Shown here one piece after another: positions 53,848 to 61,320 of a stretch of 64,000 bases of DNA. The notes under the pieces were generated by a model, which did no database searches, was not told the origin of the DNA, and saw nothing but the letters and a program-made list of their open reading frames with translations. The DNA comes from Enterococcus caccae ATCC BAA-1240 (GTDB lineage Bacteria > Bacillota > Bacilli > Lactobacillales > Enterococcaceae), in contig NZ_KE136476.1 of the NCBI RefSeq assembly GCF_000407145.1, positions 310,001-374,000 on the forward strand, written 5' to 3'. The position numbers and the translations under genes were made by a program. How positions within the stretch are numbered: position 1 is the stretch's first letter; each line of letters begins with the position of its first letter.

Positions 53848-54738
53848 TCATGCTATACTATTCTTGTCTAGGGAGTAGTGTTTTTGATTAGGAGAGTTTT
53901 TCTCTTGTTCATTAATGCTACTTTTTATTATATTGTCAAAATCTTTTGAATCTGTCATTATCATATAAGTTGTTTCATTATCAAAGTATTCTTCATTATT
54001 GATAAATACTTTTCTAGAATAATTTTTGTAGAGTTCTAATTTTTTTGATCGTTGTAATTCCAGTTTAATCTCTTCTATATTTTCTATACACATCACTTTT
54101 TCAAAAGGCTTCTTTAAGTTCTGGCTAGTAAAGAAAGCTTTTTTGTGTTCAGATTTTTCGGCTAAATCTTTTGTGAAATATTTACTGACATAGCTACCAT
54201 ATTTTTCTTTTGCTACATCATTTGGGATTTGATTAATTCTGATAAAGCCATGTTTCCAAATGTGTTGTAGTTCATTAGTTGGAATAAAAGGAAAGTCGAA
54301 TAAAACAAGGTGATAATGAATAACGGACTTTCCTGTTTTTAGCTTTCGTTTTGCCTGTATTTCCCAAGTTGCAATATACTTGACTCTGGGAAGCTTCATT
54401 TTCTTTGTCAGTCTGTAATTTAGCCGTTTTATAAACTTGTTAAATAAATAGTTTGTTTTCTCTAGGCTTTCTAGATCATCCGCAAAAGTTAGTGTTAGAA
54501 ATTTTGTCTGATTATCAAAGTTCATATTAATCAACCTACGAATATATTGTGCTTTATTTTTATAATAATTAGCTTTCTTATCAAGTCATTCCTCCTCAGA
54601 TTCTTTATTTTTTTCTTTTAATGGAATGATAGAGCCAGTTTTTCTTTTTCCAGTGAAACCATAAATAACTGGAGTCTGATAAAAATACAATTCTGAACTG
54701 TAAGGAGTGGAAATCACTTTAACATTGTATTCTGGCAT
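53848..54738 (-). pseudogene. HUH-type rolling-circle replication initiator, internal stop
   Basis: Reading from ATG 54738 (AAAGGTGG ribosome binding site) gives a 296-codon frame with one TGA at codon 51 (54586-54588); a single C-to-T change from CGA (Arg) would explain it. Downstream the protein shows the Rep motifs FLTLTFADD (motif 1), HYHLVLF (HUH) and YGSYVSKYFTKD (catalytic Tyr with Lys). The residues on both sides of the TGA read as one continuous protein, ESEEE then LDKKANYYKNKAQYI. The product probably nicked an origin in the adjacent noncoding block. Restart downstream of the stop has no good ribosome binding site. Confidence 0.82.
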
Positions 54739-55126
54739 TAATTGACCACCTTTCAGATGTAATGACTTTTTTTTATAGATCTGCTCTAAACTGTGAATTT
54801 GACCTCAATTTCTGCTTTTTATATTCTCCAGATAGTAGACTATTATCAAGTTAAATAGGAAGAACCTCACTTCGTTCGATTCTTCTGGCTCTTGCACCAC
54901 ATCCGCACTAGCATTTGTCGCTGACGCACAAATGCGCACGGTGTGTCTCAGAGCCTAAAAAATAGAAAACTAATCTAACCCCTAGCCCCAAATCATTTGG
55001 GACACACTCGCCGTTGGGCAGTTCTCTTTGCTACTTCATATCAAAGAGAAGACAATCAAGTGTTTTATGGGAGGATATTAGCCAACAACTCCTTAAACCG
55101 CTTCGCTATTTACCGTTGACTGCACT
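54739..55126. other. Noncoding block between rep and the DUF3173 gene; candidate replication/transfer origin
   Basis: 388 bp with no convincing gene. Perfect palindromes are GCATTTGT...ACAAATGC (54911-54935) and CCCAAAT-C-ATTTGGG (54987-55001), plus a weaker GAAGAA...TTCTTC at about 54870-54890. It is less AT-rich than the flanking element genes. Position next to an HUH Rep gene fits a double-strand origin or oriT, which is inference. Confidence 0.4.
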
Positions 55127-55330
55127 TTATGCAGACTTCTTTTCAAACGTTAAACTGAAACCTAAAATTTCTTCAACTGCTTTTTTAGGAACAAGTCCTA
55201 ATTTTGAATTATCATAGAAGTTAAATCCTTTATTAACCATTAAGATTTTCGATTCTCTGATGATTCGAGTTGCTACAGAGGGTTTGAAGCCTAATGATTC
55301 TAAATCTGATTTTGTATCAGTGGTATTCAT
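55127..55330 (-). CDS. DUF3173 family protein
   Basis: 67-residue protein of the DUF3173 type often found beside Rep and integrase in streptococcal and enterococcal integrative elements. The pattern LESLGFKPSVATRIIRESK, then GFNFYDNSKLGLVPKKAVEEILG matches the family as I know it. It is probably a DNA-binding accessory (excisionase-like) factor, but no function is established. ATG follows AAAGGATG. Divergent from the right-hand XRE gene. Confidence 0.78.
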   Translation of the reverse strand: MNTTDTKSDLESLGFKPSVATRIIRESKILMVNKGFNFYDNSKLGLVPKKAVEEILGFSLTFEKKSA

Positions 55331-55368
55331 GAAATCACATCCTTTTAAACCAACTTTCTATGTTTTTA

Positions 55369-55429
55369 GTAGTTTTAAAACTACCTTAATGACAATATAA
55401 CATCTTTAAATCGACTTTTTAACAAAAAG
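55369..55429. promoter_or_regulatory. Palindromic operator candidates between the DUF3173 and XRE genes
   Basis: GTAGTTTTAAAACTAC (55369-55384) is a perfect 16-bp palindrome, and CTTTTT-AAC-AAAAAG (55415-55429) is a second inverted repeat. Both lie in the divergent promoter region. Confidence 0.5.
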
Positions 55430-55483
55430 ATTGGTTTAATTCTACTTTTTGTGTATAATGAGTTTGAATGGAGGTTTTAATCA

Positions 55484-55993
55484 ATGTTAAAAAGTAATTT
55501 AGCTGAAAATATTAAGAAGTATCGTAAGAAAAAATCATTAACTCAAGTTGAACTAGCTGAAAAATTGAATATTTCAAAACATAGTATTATAAGTTACGAA
55601 AAAGGGGCGACCTTTCCATCTAGTGATATTCTTGAAAATATGATGGAATTGTTTGAAGTTACGCCCAATCAATTATTTTTTCCGATTTATACTGATGAAG
55701 ATGAAATTACGGATAAAGAAGCAAAGATTAAAGAATTAGAATCTTATCGAGAAAATATTTTAACGACTGTTAAAAATATTGAAGATAATGCTTCATTGAT
55801 AGAATACAAAGATCCTGTTTATGATGAGCAAGGAAATATTATTGAATATAAAGATGTAGAAATTTCAGCTATGGACCAAGCTATAGGTGTTTTAGTGAAG
55901 GCGATAGATTTAGAAAATTTGGATATGAGATTGTTAATTGAGGTTTTTAATATGAAGATTGACGGTGAAATTAAAAAAATTGATATTAAATAA
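55484..55993 (+). CDS. XRE-family regulator with C-terminal extension
   Basis: 169-residue regulator. The N-terminal HTH (residues 8-62) reads KKSLTQVELAEKLNISKHSI then SYEKGATFPS. The C-terminal 100 residues are acidic and helical and do not match a protease or metal site by eye. It is divergent from the DUF3173 gene and upstream of the nuclease/ATPase cassette, from which a terminator and 144 bp separate it. It may control excision genes or the cassette. Confidence 0.82.
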   Translation: MLKSNLAENIKKYRKKKSLTQVELAEKLNISKHSIISYEKGATFPSSDILENMMELFEVTPNQLFFPIYTDEDEITDKEAKIKELESYRENILTTVKNIEDNASLIEYKDPVYDEQGNIIEYKDVEISAMDQAIGVLVKAIDLENLDMRLLIEVFNMKIDGEIKKIDIK

Positions 55994-56004
55994 TTGTATC
56001 TTGT

Positions 56005-56046
56005 AAAAAGAAGAAATTCAGTAATTGGATTTCTTCTTTTTTTTAA
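56005..56046 (+). terminator. Terminator after the right-hand XRE gene
   Basis: Perfect 13-bp stem AAAAAGAAGAAAT / ATTTCTTCTTTTT, then TTTT. Confidence 0.9.
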
Positions 56047-56137
56047 CCAAAAATATGTTAAACTAAGCTTGTATGTTATTGCATTCAATTAGTATGTTTT
56101 TTTAATTTTTTATTTTAGGAAAGAGGCGCTTGTCATA

Positions 56138-57235
56138 GTGTGTTATACAATATCATCTACAGAAAAATTAAATGAATCCGCATCAAGTTTTGAAACTGCA
56201 TCATTATTGTACTTAATAACATTAAATAGTAATAGAAATAAAATGCATTATTATTTTATAGATTTATTCAACGATGTTACATCAATGACAGAAAAAGATG
56301 AAATCTTATTTGATGTACAATCTAAAAATGATAAAAATATGTCTCCAAAAAAATTAGGTAGATATTTAGTAACACTTTTTAAAAACTATGTTTCTTCTAT
56401 AGAATTTGACTCTTATTACTTGACCATTCCTTGTAATCTTAACGAAAAAAACATTAAGAAGAATGTGCATTCTAAAAGTAAAACTGCAAGAATTATAGAT
56501 TATCTTGAACAAGATGCATTGAGGAAAGTAGGGGAAGGGTTATTTGAAGAAATAAATGATAAAACATACTTAAATAAATATGTGAAAAGTAATACTGATG
56601 TTGTTATTAAAGATGAAATTAATAAATTTCTATCTAAAACTTATGTAGTTATATTATCAGTTGAACATGAACAATTAGTATTAAACTTTCTTGAAAATAA
56701 ATCTTTAAATGTTGATAAAGTATTTTTAAAAAATATTTTTAATGAAATCAGAGATGCACAAAACAAACTAAAACAAATAAACGTAGAAAATTTGACATTG
56801 AATGTTGTTTCAGAGGCAGTGGATTTAAAAAAACATTTTGTGAGTGAAGAACTGAGAACATTAGTATTCAATAGAATTATAATGTTGGATTTTTGTGATA
56901 ACAGCTTACCTTTAAACTTTGTCTATTACGTTACAAGGAATTATTCAGATTTTTCCGAATGGGAATTAAAAGAATTATATACAGATTGTATTGATTCAAT
57001 AAGGAAAACAATTTTTGACAAAAATAGTAAGAAAGTTTTTTGGACGACCTTTTGTGAAATATACAATCTTATTTTGAACCATCCTAATTTATCAATTACT
57101 GAAATCTATCAAAAATTGGAAAGAAATTTTATAGATAAAATGAAATTTCTTAGGGATAGTGAAGATGTGTATATATATTTTATTGCTTTAATTCAAAATG
57201 GAGTAAAGGGGTACTTAGAAGAGTATGAAAATTAA
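56138..57235 (+). CDS. Putative nuclease-like effector of a two-gene cassette
   Basis: 365-residue protein, no confident family match. The N-terminal 95 residues look like a PD-(D/E)xK-type nuclease core of the Cap4/DUF4297 kind: a helix with Glu19, an acidic IDLFNDVTS (Asp46), and the strand ILFDVQSKND giving Asp59-x-Gln61-x-Lys63. The rest (100-365) is helical and Lys/Asn-rich, possibly the sensor or partner-binding part. No signal peptide or membrane helix. The start is GTG at 56138, about 11 bp after AGGAAAGAGG. The stop lies 11 bp inside the next gene, which encodes an SMC-like ATPase, so the products are probably partners. The nuclease assignment is by motif and context only. Confidence 0.6.
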   Translation: MCYTISSTEKLNESASSFETASLLYLITLNSNRNKMHYYFIDLFNDVTSMTEKDEILFDVQSKNDKNMSPKKLGRYLVTLFKNYVSSIEFDSYYLTIPCNLNEKNIKKNVHSKSKTARIIDYLEQDALRKVGEGLFEEINDKTYLNKYVKSNTDVVIKDEINKFLSKTYVVILSVEHEQLVLNFLENKSLNVDKVFLKNIFNEIRDAQNKLKQINVENLTLNVVSEAVDLKKHFVSEELRTLVFNRIIMLDFCDNSLPLNFVYYVTRNYSDFSEWELKELYTDCIDSIRKTIFDKNSKKVFWTTFCEIYNLILNHPNLSITEIYQKLERNFIDKMKFLRDSEDVYIYFIALIQNGVKGYLEEYEN

Positions 57236-58841
57236 TATGGTAGCGATAGGAAATTCAGAACAAGCATTTGTAGAAAAGAGAATTACAAATGGTGTAAATA
57301 TCATTATAAGTGATGATAATGATAGAGGGAAAACAATTGTTATACAGTCTATTTTGTTTGTATTGGGGAATGTTCCTGTATATCCAACAAGTTTTGACTG
57401 GAAAAACCACTATTTTTATTTATCTATTGATGTAAATAACTCTACTATTGAAATCTTACGAAAAAGAAATCAATTTATTGTGATTGATTCAAAAAATAGT
57501 TTTCAGATATTTGAGACTGTAAAAGATTTTACAAAATATTTTGATAAAGAAATTTATAAACTTCCACAATTTATAAAAAACGAAAAAAAAGAGACAGCAT
57601 CACTTGATTTATTTCACCAACTGTATTTTGTAGGGCAGGATGAAAGAAGTACATCAAATATAGTTAATGCTGGAAGGTATAACAAAGTAGATTTTTTAAA
57701 TATGTTAGCATTTATGAAATATGATTATTTAACTGAGACTGGTTTATCAGAAAAAATTAATAAACTTAAGAGTGAATTGAAGAATTTGAAAATAGATATT
57801 GATAAAAAGAATAAATCAATTAAATATAAAAAGAGGTTAAAAAAATATGAGGAAGCAACGAATTTAGTTGAGGTTGAAAAGAAGTTTAAAAGGGTTAGAT
57901 TGGCTTTGAATAAAAGGATAAAAGAAATATCGGAATTAGAAAAAGATTTAGCTCGTTTAGAAAATTTTATGTCTACTAGAGATAGGTTGAAAAACGAACT
58001 TAACTCACTTAATAAAGAACTAAACTATGGAAATGTGAAATGTAATGATTGTGGATCGAAAAATATAATATATAGTTCTAAAGATGATAGTTTTTCTTTT
58101 AATGTTTCTAACTCAGATATTAGAAGAAAAATTCTTGAATCTATTGATAGAGAAATCCTGACAACACGTTTTGAAATTAACGAAAAAAAATCTTTGATTA
58201 GAGAGAAAATTAATGATAGAAGTCAAGTTTTAGTTGATGAAGGTTTGACTCATGAAGATTATGTTTATTTTTCAGAATTTAATAAATCATTAATTGACTA
58301 CAATGATGAATTAAAAGAATTGTTAGATATTAAAGATAGTTTGGAATTGGAGATTACTACTTTAGAAAATCAGAAGAAAAATTCATCTAAAGAATCTAAG
58401 TTGGCAGAAAAGAAAATTTTAGAATTAATGAAAAAGGAGTATCATTATTTTGATAATGAAGGAAACTTAGAATTTGATAGCTTATTTACTAAAAGAAATG
58501 TTACTCATTCTGGAAGTGATAGGCAAGAGTTTATGTCTGCAAAATTAATTGCTATAAATAAATTTTTAGAATTACCTTTTCCAATAATTATTGATGCATT
58601 TAGAGAAGGTGAGTTATCAACGAATAAAGAAGAATTAATGATTCCTAGATTTGAGAAATTAAATACTCAAGTTATATTATCTTGCACTTTGAAAAAAGAA
58701 GAACATTTTTCAAATAAATATTCTGAATTGAAAAATGTAAATAAGATAGACTATTCAAAAAATGAAAAGAACCATATTTTGAGTGCTAAAGCATTGAAAG
58801 AATTTAAAGAAATAATTAGTAAATTTAATATTACCCTTTGA
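57225..58841 (+). CDS. Short Rad50/SMC-like ABC ATPase with CxxC hook
   Basis: 538-residue ABC-type ATPase of the SMC/Rad50 style. A variant Walker A, DDNDRGKTIVIQ with Gly35-Lys36-Thr37, and the Q-loop YFVGQDERS (about 135-142) open the head. A coiled coil at about 174-265 leads to a Cys273-x-x-Cys276 zinc-hook-like turn (VKCNDCGSKN), and a return coil at about 300-402 follows. The signature SGSDRQ (429-434) and Walker B FPIIIDAFREGE (Asp457, Glu461/463) complete the head. Starts inside the upstream gene by 11 bp. Similar heads occur in LmuB (Lamassu) and ABC-three-component systems, but this one is much shorter and comes with a single partner. Confidence 0.75.
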   Translation: MKINMVAIGNSEQAFVEKRITNGVNIIISDDNDRGKTIVIQSILFVLGNVPVYPTSFDWKNHYFYLSIDVNNSTIEILRKRNQFIVIDSKNSFQIFETVKDFTKYFDKEIYKLPQFIKNEKKETASLDLFHQLYFVGQDERSTSNIVNAGRYNKVDFLNMLAFMKYDYLTETGLSEKINKLKSELKNLKIDIDKKNKSIKYKKRLKKYEEATNLVEVEKKFKRVRLALNKRIKEISELEKDLARLENFMSTRDRLKNELNSLNKELNYGNVKCNDCGSKNIIYSSKDDSFSFNVSNSDIRRKILESIDREILTTRFEINEKKSLIREKINDRSQVLVDEGLTHEDYVYFSEFNKSLIDYNDELKELLDIKDSLELEITTLENQKKNSSKESKLAEKKILELMKKEYHYFDNEGNLEFDSLFTKRNVTHSGSDRQEFMSAKLIAINKFLELPFPIIIDAFREGELSTNKEELMIPRFEKLNTQVILSCTLKKEEHFSNKYSELKNVNKIDYSKNEKNHILSAKALKEFKEIISKFNITL

Positions 58842-58845
58842 CCAC
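58838..58845 (+). repeat. Candidate integrase arm-type site, right end
   Basis: TTGACCAC overlapping the stop of the ATPase gene; matches the two copies near the left end. Confidence 0.3.
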
Positions 58846-58858
58846 TGACCTTTTCTTG

Positions 58859-58884
58859 ACCTCCTTTCAAATCAAAAGTGAGGT
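58859..58884 (+). terminator. Weak terminator-like hairpin after the cassette
   Basis: ACCTC / GAGGT with an inner TTT/AAA, then TATTTTCTTTA. Confidence 0.4.
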
Positions 58885-58968
58885 TATTTTCTTTATCTAC
58901 TGAATTGGAGTATGCTCAAAACAATTAAAATCATTGTATTTCTATCTAAATAAGAGTTAAAAACACAC

Positions 58969-59000
58969 ACGACCCATTGGGTGCCAAACCCACGAGAACG
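58969..59000 (+). repeat. Right attachment site core (attR)
   Basis: Exact 32-bp copy of 51609-51640. The base before it (C) differs from the left copy (T), and the base after it (G versus A) differs too, so the identity ends sharply. Confidence 0.92.
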
Positions 59001-59057
59001 GTATTCTGTCGGCGTCTTTGGACGTTTCGAAGATGGAATAGGCGTTCTTTTTTTGTT
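58976..59057 (+). terminator. Chromosomal structured tRNA-Lys terminator
   Basis: Stem GAACGGTATTCTGTC / GATGGAATAGGCGTTC around CGTC/GACG and TTTCGAA, followed by TTTTTTTG. This should be the original tRNA terminator, now separated from its tRNA by the element. Confidence 0.75.
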
Positions 59058-59161
59058 TATGTGCTCTTTAAACGGATTGTATAAGTGCAATAATCATATG
59101 AAGTGAGTATTCCATTATTTAATGATACACTAAAGAAAAGAACCATCTAGGAGGGGAAATC

Positions 59162-60040
59162 ATGAAAAAGACATTCCTATATTCATTCACATTGATTGCA
59201 TGCCTATCACTAGTTGCATGCGGTGGAAAAGGTAAAACAGCTGAAAGTTCTAGCCAAACTAAGAATACTGAAAAAACCAGCCAAACTACTAAATCTACCA
59301 GTGAAAATACAACGAAGCCAAGTACGAGCCAAAGTTCTACAAAATCATCCACATCATCAACAGAAACGAAGACTAGCGAAAGCAAAGCAGCTGTAAAAAC
59401 AGAAACCAATACACCTGCCAAACAAGCGGAGACTGTCTTGAATCAGTTAAATACAGCATTTTCAAAGGATCATTTACCTCAAGCTATATTGACGAGTCGA
59501 ACAGCTGAGTATTTAACGGCAGCAACAACACGTGTAGCTGATCAAGCTAATTTTAGAATTTTATATTACGCAGAAGCTAACCCAATAGAAGTGAACGATC
59601 TTGCAGTTAATGATTTACAACCAATCTCTTCATTTGAGAAGAAAACATATGATACAAATGAAGCCGCGGCTAGTGCAGTAAATCAACTCATTGATAATGG
59701 GGGAGAGCCAATTGATTTAGGTTATGGAATCACTGGCCACCAACAAGGGGCTGCAGGTTCTAGTTATTTATCATGGCAGGAAGGAAATTGGCGTTTAGTT
59801 GTTCGAGCTTCAAATATTGGAGGAGAAGTAGCGGAACCGTTGGCTAAAGAAGCTGTTGCCTATTTAGAAAAAGCTATGCTTCCAGCACCTCAAAATGTTG
59901 GACAGATTTCTTTAACAGCTAGTGTGAGTGACAACTATCAAACAAATTCAGTGGTATGGCAAGAAGGGGCGATTGTTTACACTATTCAGCATTTTGATGC
60001 ATTACAAGCACTCAAAATGGCTGTATCAACGAAAGAATAA
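59162..60040 (+). CDS. Putative lipoprotein with Ser/Thr-rich linker
   Basis: 292-residue secreted lipoprotein. A signal peptide with lipobox LVACGG puts the lipidated cysteine at about residue 20. Residues 22-85 are a low-complexity Ser/Thr/Lys linker that would span the wall. The C-terminal domain (about 85-292) is globular and not recognised by me. ATG follows AGGAGGGG. It lies at the chromosomal side of the integrated element and is monocistronic. Lipid anchoring is clear, function is unknown. Confidence 0.82.
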   Translation: MKKTFLYSFTLIACLSLVACGGKGKTAESSSQTKNTEKTSQTTKSTSENTTKPSTSQSSTKSSTSSTETKTSESKAAVKTETNTPAKQAETVLNQLNTAFSKDHLPQAILTSRTAEYLTAATTRVADQANFRILYYAEANPIEVNDLAVNDLQPISSFEKKTYDTNEAAASAVNQLIDNGGEPIDLGYGITGHQQGAAGSSYLSWQEGNWRLVVRASNIGGEVAEPLAKEAVAYLEKAMLPAPQNVGQISLTASVSDNYQTNSVVWQEGAIVYTIQHFDALQALKMAVSTKE

Positions 60041-60102
60041 GTTTATCTCACTAGTCAAACTAATACGAAAGCAAAGGAATTATAAAGTACTTCATTTGAG
60101 TG

Positions 60103-60131
60103 GTATCGGAAGGAATTCCGATACTTTTTTT
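60103..60131 (+). terminator. Terminator after the lipoprotein gene
   Basis: Perfect 9-bp stem GTATCGGAA / TTCCGATAC with a 4-nt loop, then TTTTTTT. Confidence 0.92.
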
Positions 60132-60166
60132 GTTTAGTCCTATTTTCATAAAAAATAAAATGAATA

Positions 60167-60272
60167 AAGTTTCCCACTATAGGCACTTGATTTATCTTTT
60201 GGGGAAGAAAATCAGCGACTGAAAAATGTGCATACAAAATCAGAAGAACTCCTATGCCTATAGTGGTGACTT
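60167..60272. repeat. MITE-like inverted-repeat element
   Basis: 106 bp with about 18-bp imperfect terminal inverted repeats: AAGTTTCCCACTATAGGCA at the left, the complement of AAGTCACCACTATAGGCA at the right, sharing a perfect 12-bp CCACTATAGGCA. TA flanks both ends (60165-60166, 60273-60274), as in IS630/mariner-type insertions. No coding capacity. Confidence 0.45.
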
Positions 60273-60375
60273 TAAACGGAAGTATAGAAATTGTTATATA
60301 CTTTGAACTTATTATAATAGAAGAATTACTATGTAGGCAATTGATACGCCGTTAAAAAGGAAAATAAAAGCAAAA

Positions 60376-60417
60376 CCCTTATCTAAATCCAACTATTTAT
60401 TAGCATCTAGATAAGGG
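60376..60417 (-). terminator. Terminator of the YutG/PgpA-like gene
   Basis: CCCTTATCTA / TAGATAAGGG around a 22-nt loop. On the minus strand it is followed by TTTTGCTTTTATTTT. Confidence 0.8.
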
Positions 60418-60440
60418 CTTTACTTTGTATTTAAGAAAGT

Positions 60441-60947
60441 TTACTGTGTAATACTACTTTTGTCAGGTTGAGAATGAGCAAGACGACTGGCAGCAGCTGC
60501 TGCGATTGCGCCAACAATATCATCTAAAAATGTATGAACTTGTGGTCCTTCATGAGAATTAAGTTTAGCCAAGATGCCTGGTTTTACTTTATCAATATAA
60601 CCGTAGTTCGTAAATCCGATTGAACCATAAACATTTACGATTGAAAGCGCCAAAATTTCATCGATTCCGTAAAGACCTTCATCTTCTTCCAGAATCTCCT
60701 GTAAAGGATGTATTAATTTTTTTTCTTCAGCTAAGATATCTAATTGAATACCAGTGATAATCGTATTATGGACTTCACGTTTTGACAAAACACTATCAAT
60801 ATTTTCCATACAAGTTACCAAATCAAGATCTTCAATGTACGGCTTCTGTAAAAATAAAACTAACTCTGCTAAATCTTCCATTTCAACACCGCGATCTTTC
60901 AGTAACTGACGAGCCTTTTTCTCTAACGTTTCTCCTTGTATGACCAA
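60441..60947 (-). CDS. Phosphatidylglycerophosphatase A-like protein (YutG family)
   Basis: 168-residue protein of the PgpA/YutG family. Conserved elements are GIDEILALSIVNVYGSIGFTNYGYID, HTFLDDIVGAIAAAA with the metal-binding Asp-Asp, and the helical N-terminal part. The Gram-positive form lacks the membrane helices of E. coli PgpA, and its phosphatase role is not certain. The start is TTG at 60947, eight bases after TTGGAGG; an ATG further upstream (60992) has no ribosome binding site and would overlap the divergent gene's promoter. Confidence 0.8.
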   Translation of the reverse strand: MVIQGETLEKKARQLLKDRGVEMEDLAELVLFLQKPYIEDLDLVTCMENIDSVLSKREVHNTIITGIQLDILAEEKKLIHPLQEILEEDEGLYGIDEILALSIVNVYGSIGFTNYGYIDKVKPGILAKLNSHEGPQVHTFLDDIVGAIAAAAASRLAHSQPDKSSITQ

Positions 60948-61032
60948 AATAATAACCTCCAATACTTCATTTTTAAACTTAGGATACATCAATGGTATAC
61001 TATTTAAAGAGAAAAATGCAAGGAGAAAATCG

Positions 61033-61275
61033 ATGAATCCACTAATAGAATGTTGTGAACAAAACCTAGCTAAAGGTGCAGAGCTATTATTGAGTGATCC
61101 ATTTATTGAAGAAAATGGGGATGTGATCTCTTATTCCTGTATGAATGAATGTGTTCTTTGTGCTCAAACATTCTTTGTTTTGTTTGAAGGCGAACGAATA
61201 ACGGGTGTTACACCAGAAGAGCTGGTTGAAAATGTAAAAAAAGCCATCATCTGTTGGCAAGAAGATATGGGATAA
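61033..61275 (+). CDS. DUF1450 (YuzB-like) protein
   Basis: 80-residue protein of the DUF1450/YuzB family. It has cysteines in IECCEQNL and in SCMNECVLCAQ, a cluster that could bind metal. ATG 61033 follows AAGGAGA; the longer frame opening at 60940 has no ribosome binding site and would overlap the divergent yutG-like start. Function is unknown. It ends at a terminator shared with the convergent reductase gene. Confidence 0.82.
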   Translation: MNPLIECCEQNLAKGAELLLSDPFIEENGDVISYSCMNECVLCAQTFFVLFEGERITGVTPEELVENVKKAIICWQEDMG

Positions 61276-61320
61276 TAAAAAATGGAACCTGTCATTTAAT
61301 GGCAAGTTCCATTTTTTATT
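61274..61320. terminator. Bidirectional terminator between the DUF1450 and reductase genes
   Basis: Perfect 15-bp stem AATAAAAAATGGAAC / GTTCCATTTTTTATT around a 17-nt loop. Confidence 0.92.

Larger units (their letters stand above)
58842..59161. other. Right end of the element and lipoprotein upstream region
   Basis: 320 bp without a gene. It contains the weak terminator after the cassette, the right 32-bp repeat and the chromosomal copy of the tRNA terminator. About 100 bp of AT-rich sequence follows, which should hold the promoter of the lipoprotein gene. Confidence 0.7.
60041..60440. other. 400-bp gap between the lipoprotein gene and yutG-like gene
   Basis: Convergent genes. It holds the lipoprotein terminator, the MITE-like repeat and the terminator of the minus-strand gene. 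Nothing else is recognised. Confidence 0.7.

Noticed and set aside
53848-54534. Intact 228-residue Rep starting at TTG 54534
   Set aside because: There is no usable ribosome binding site, and the protein-like reading continues upstream through codons to a TGA and beyond to ATG 54738, so the shorter frame is a remnant.
55014-55217. Plus-strand 67-residue reading frame in the element
   Set aside because: It overlaps the DUF3173 gene on the other strand, has no ribosome binding site and runs through the palindromic noncoding block.
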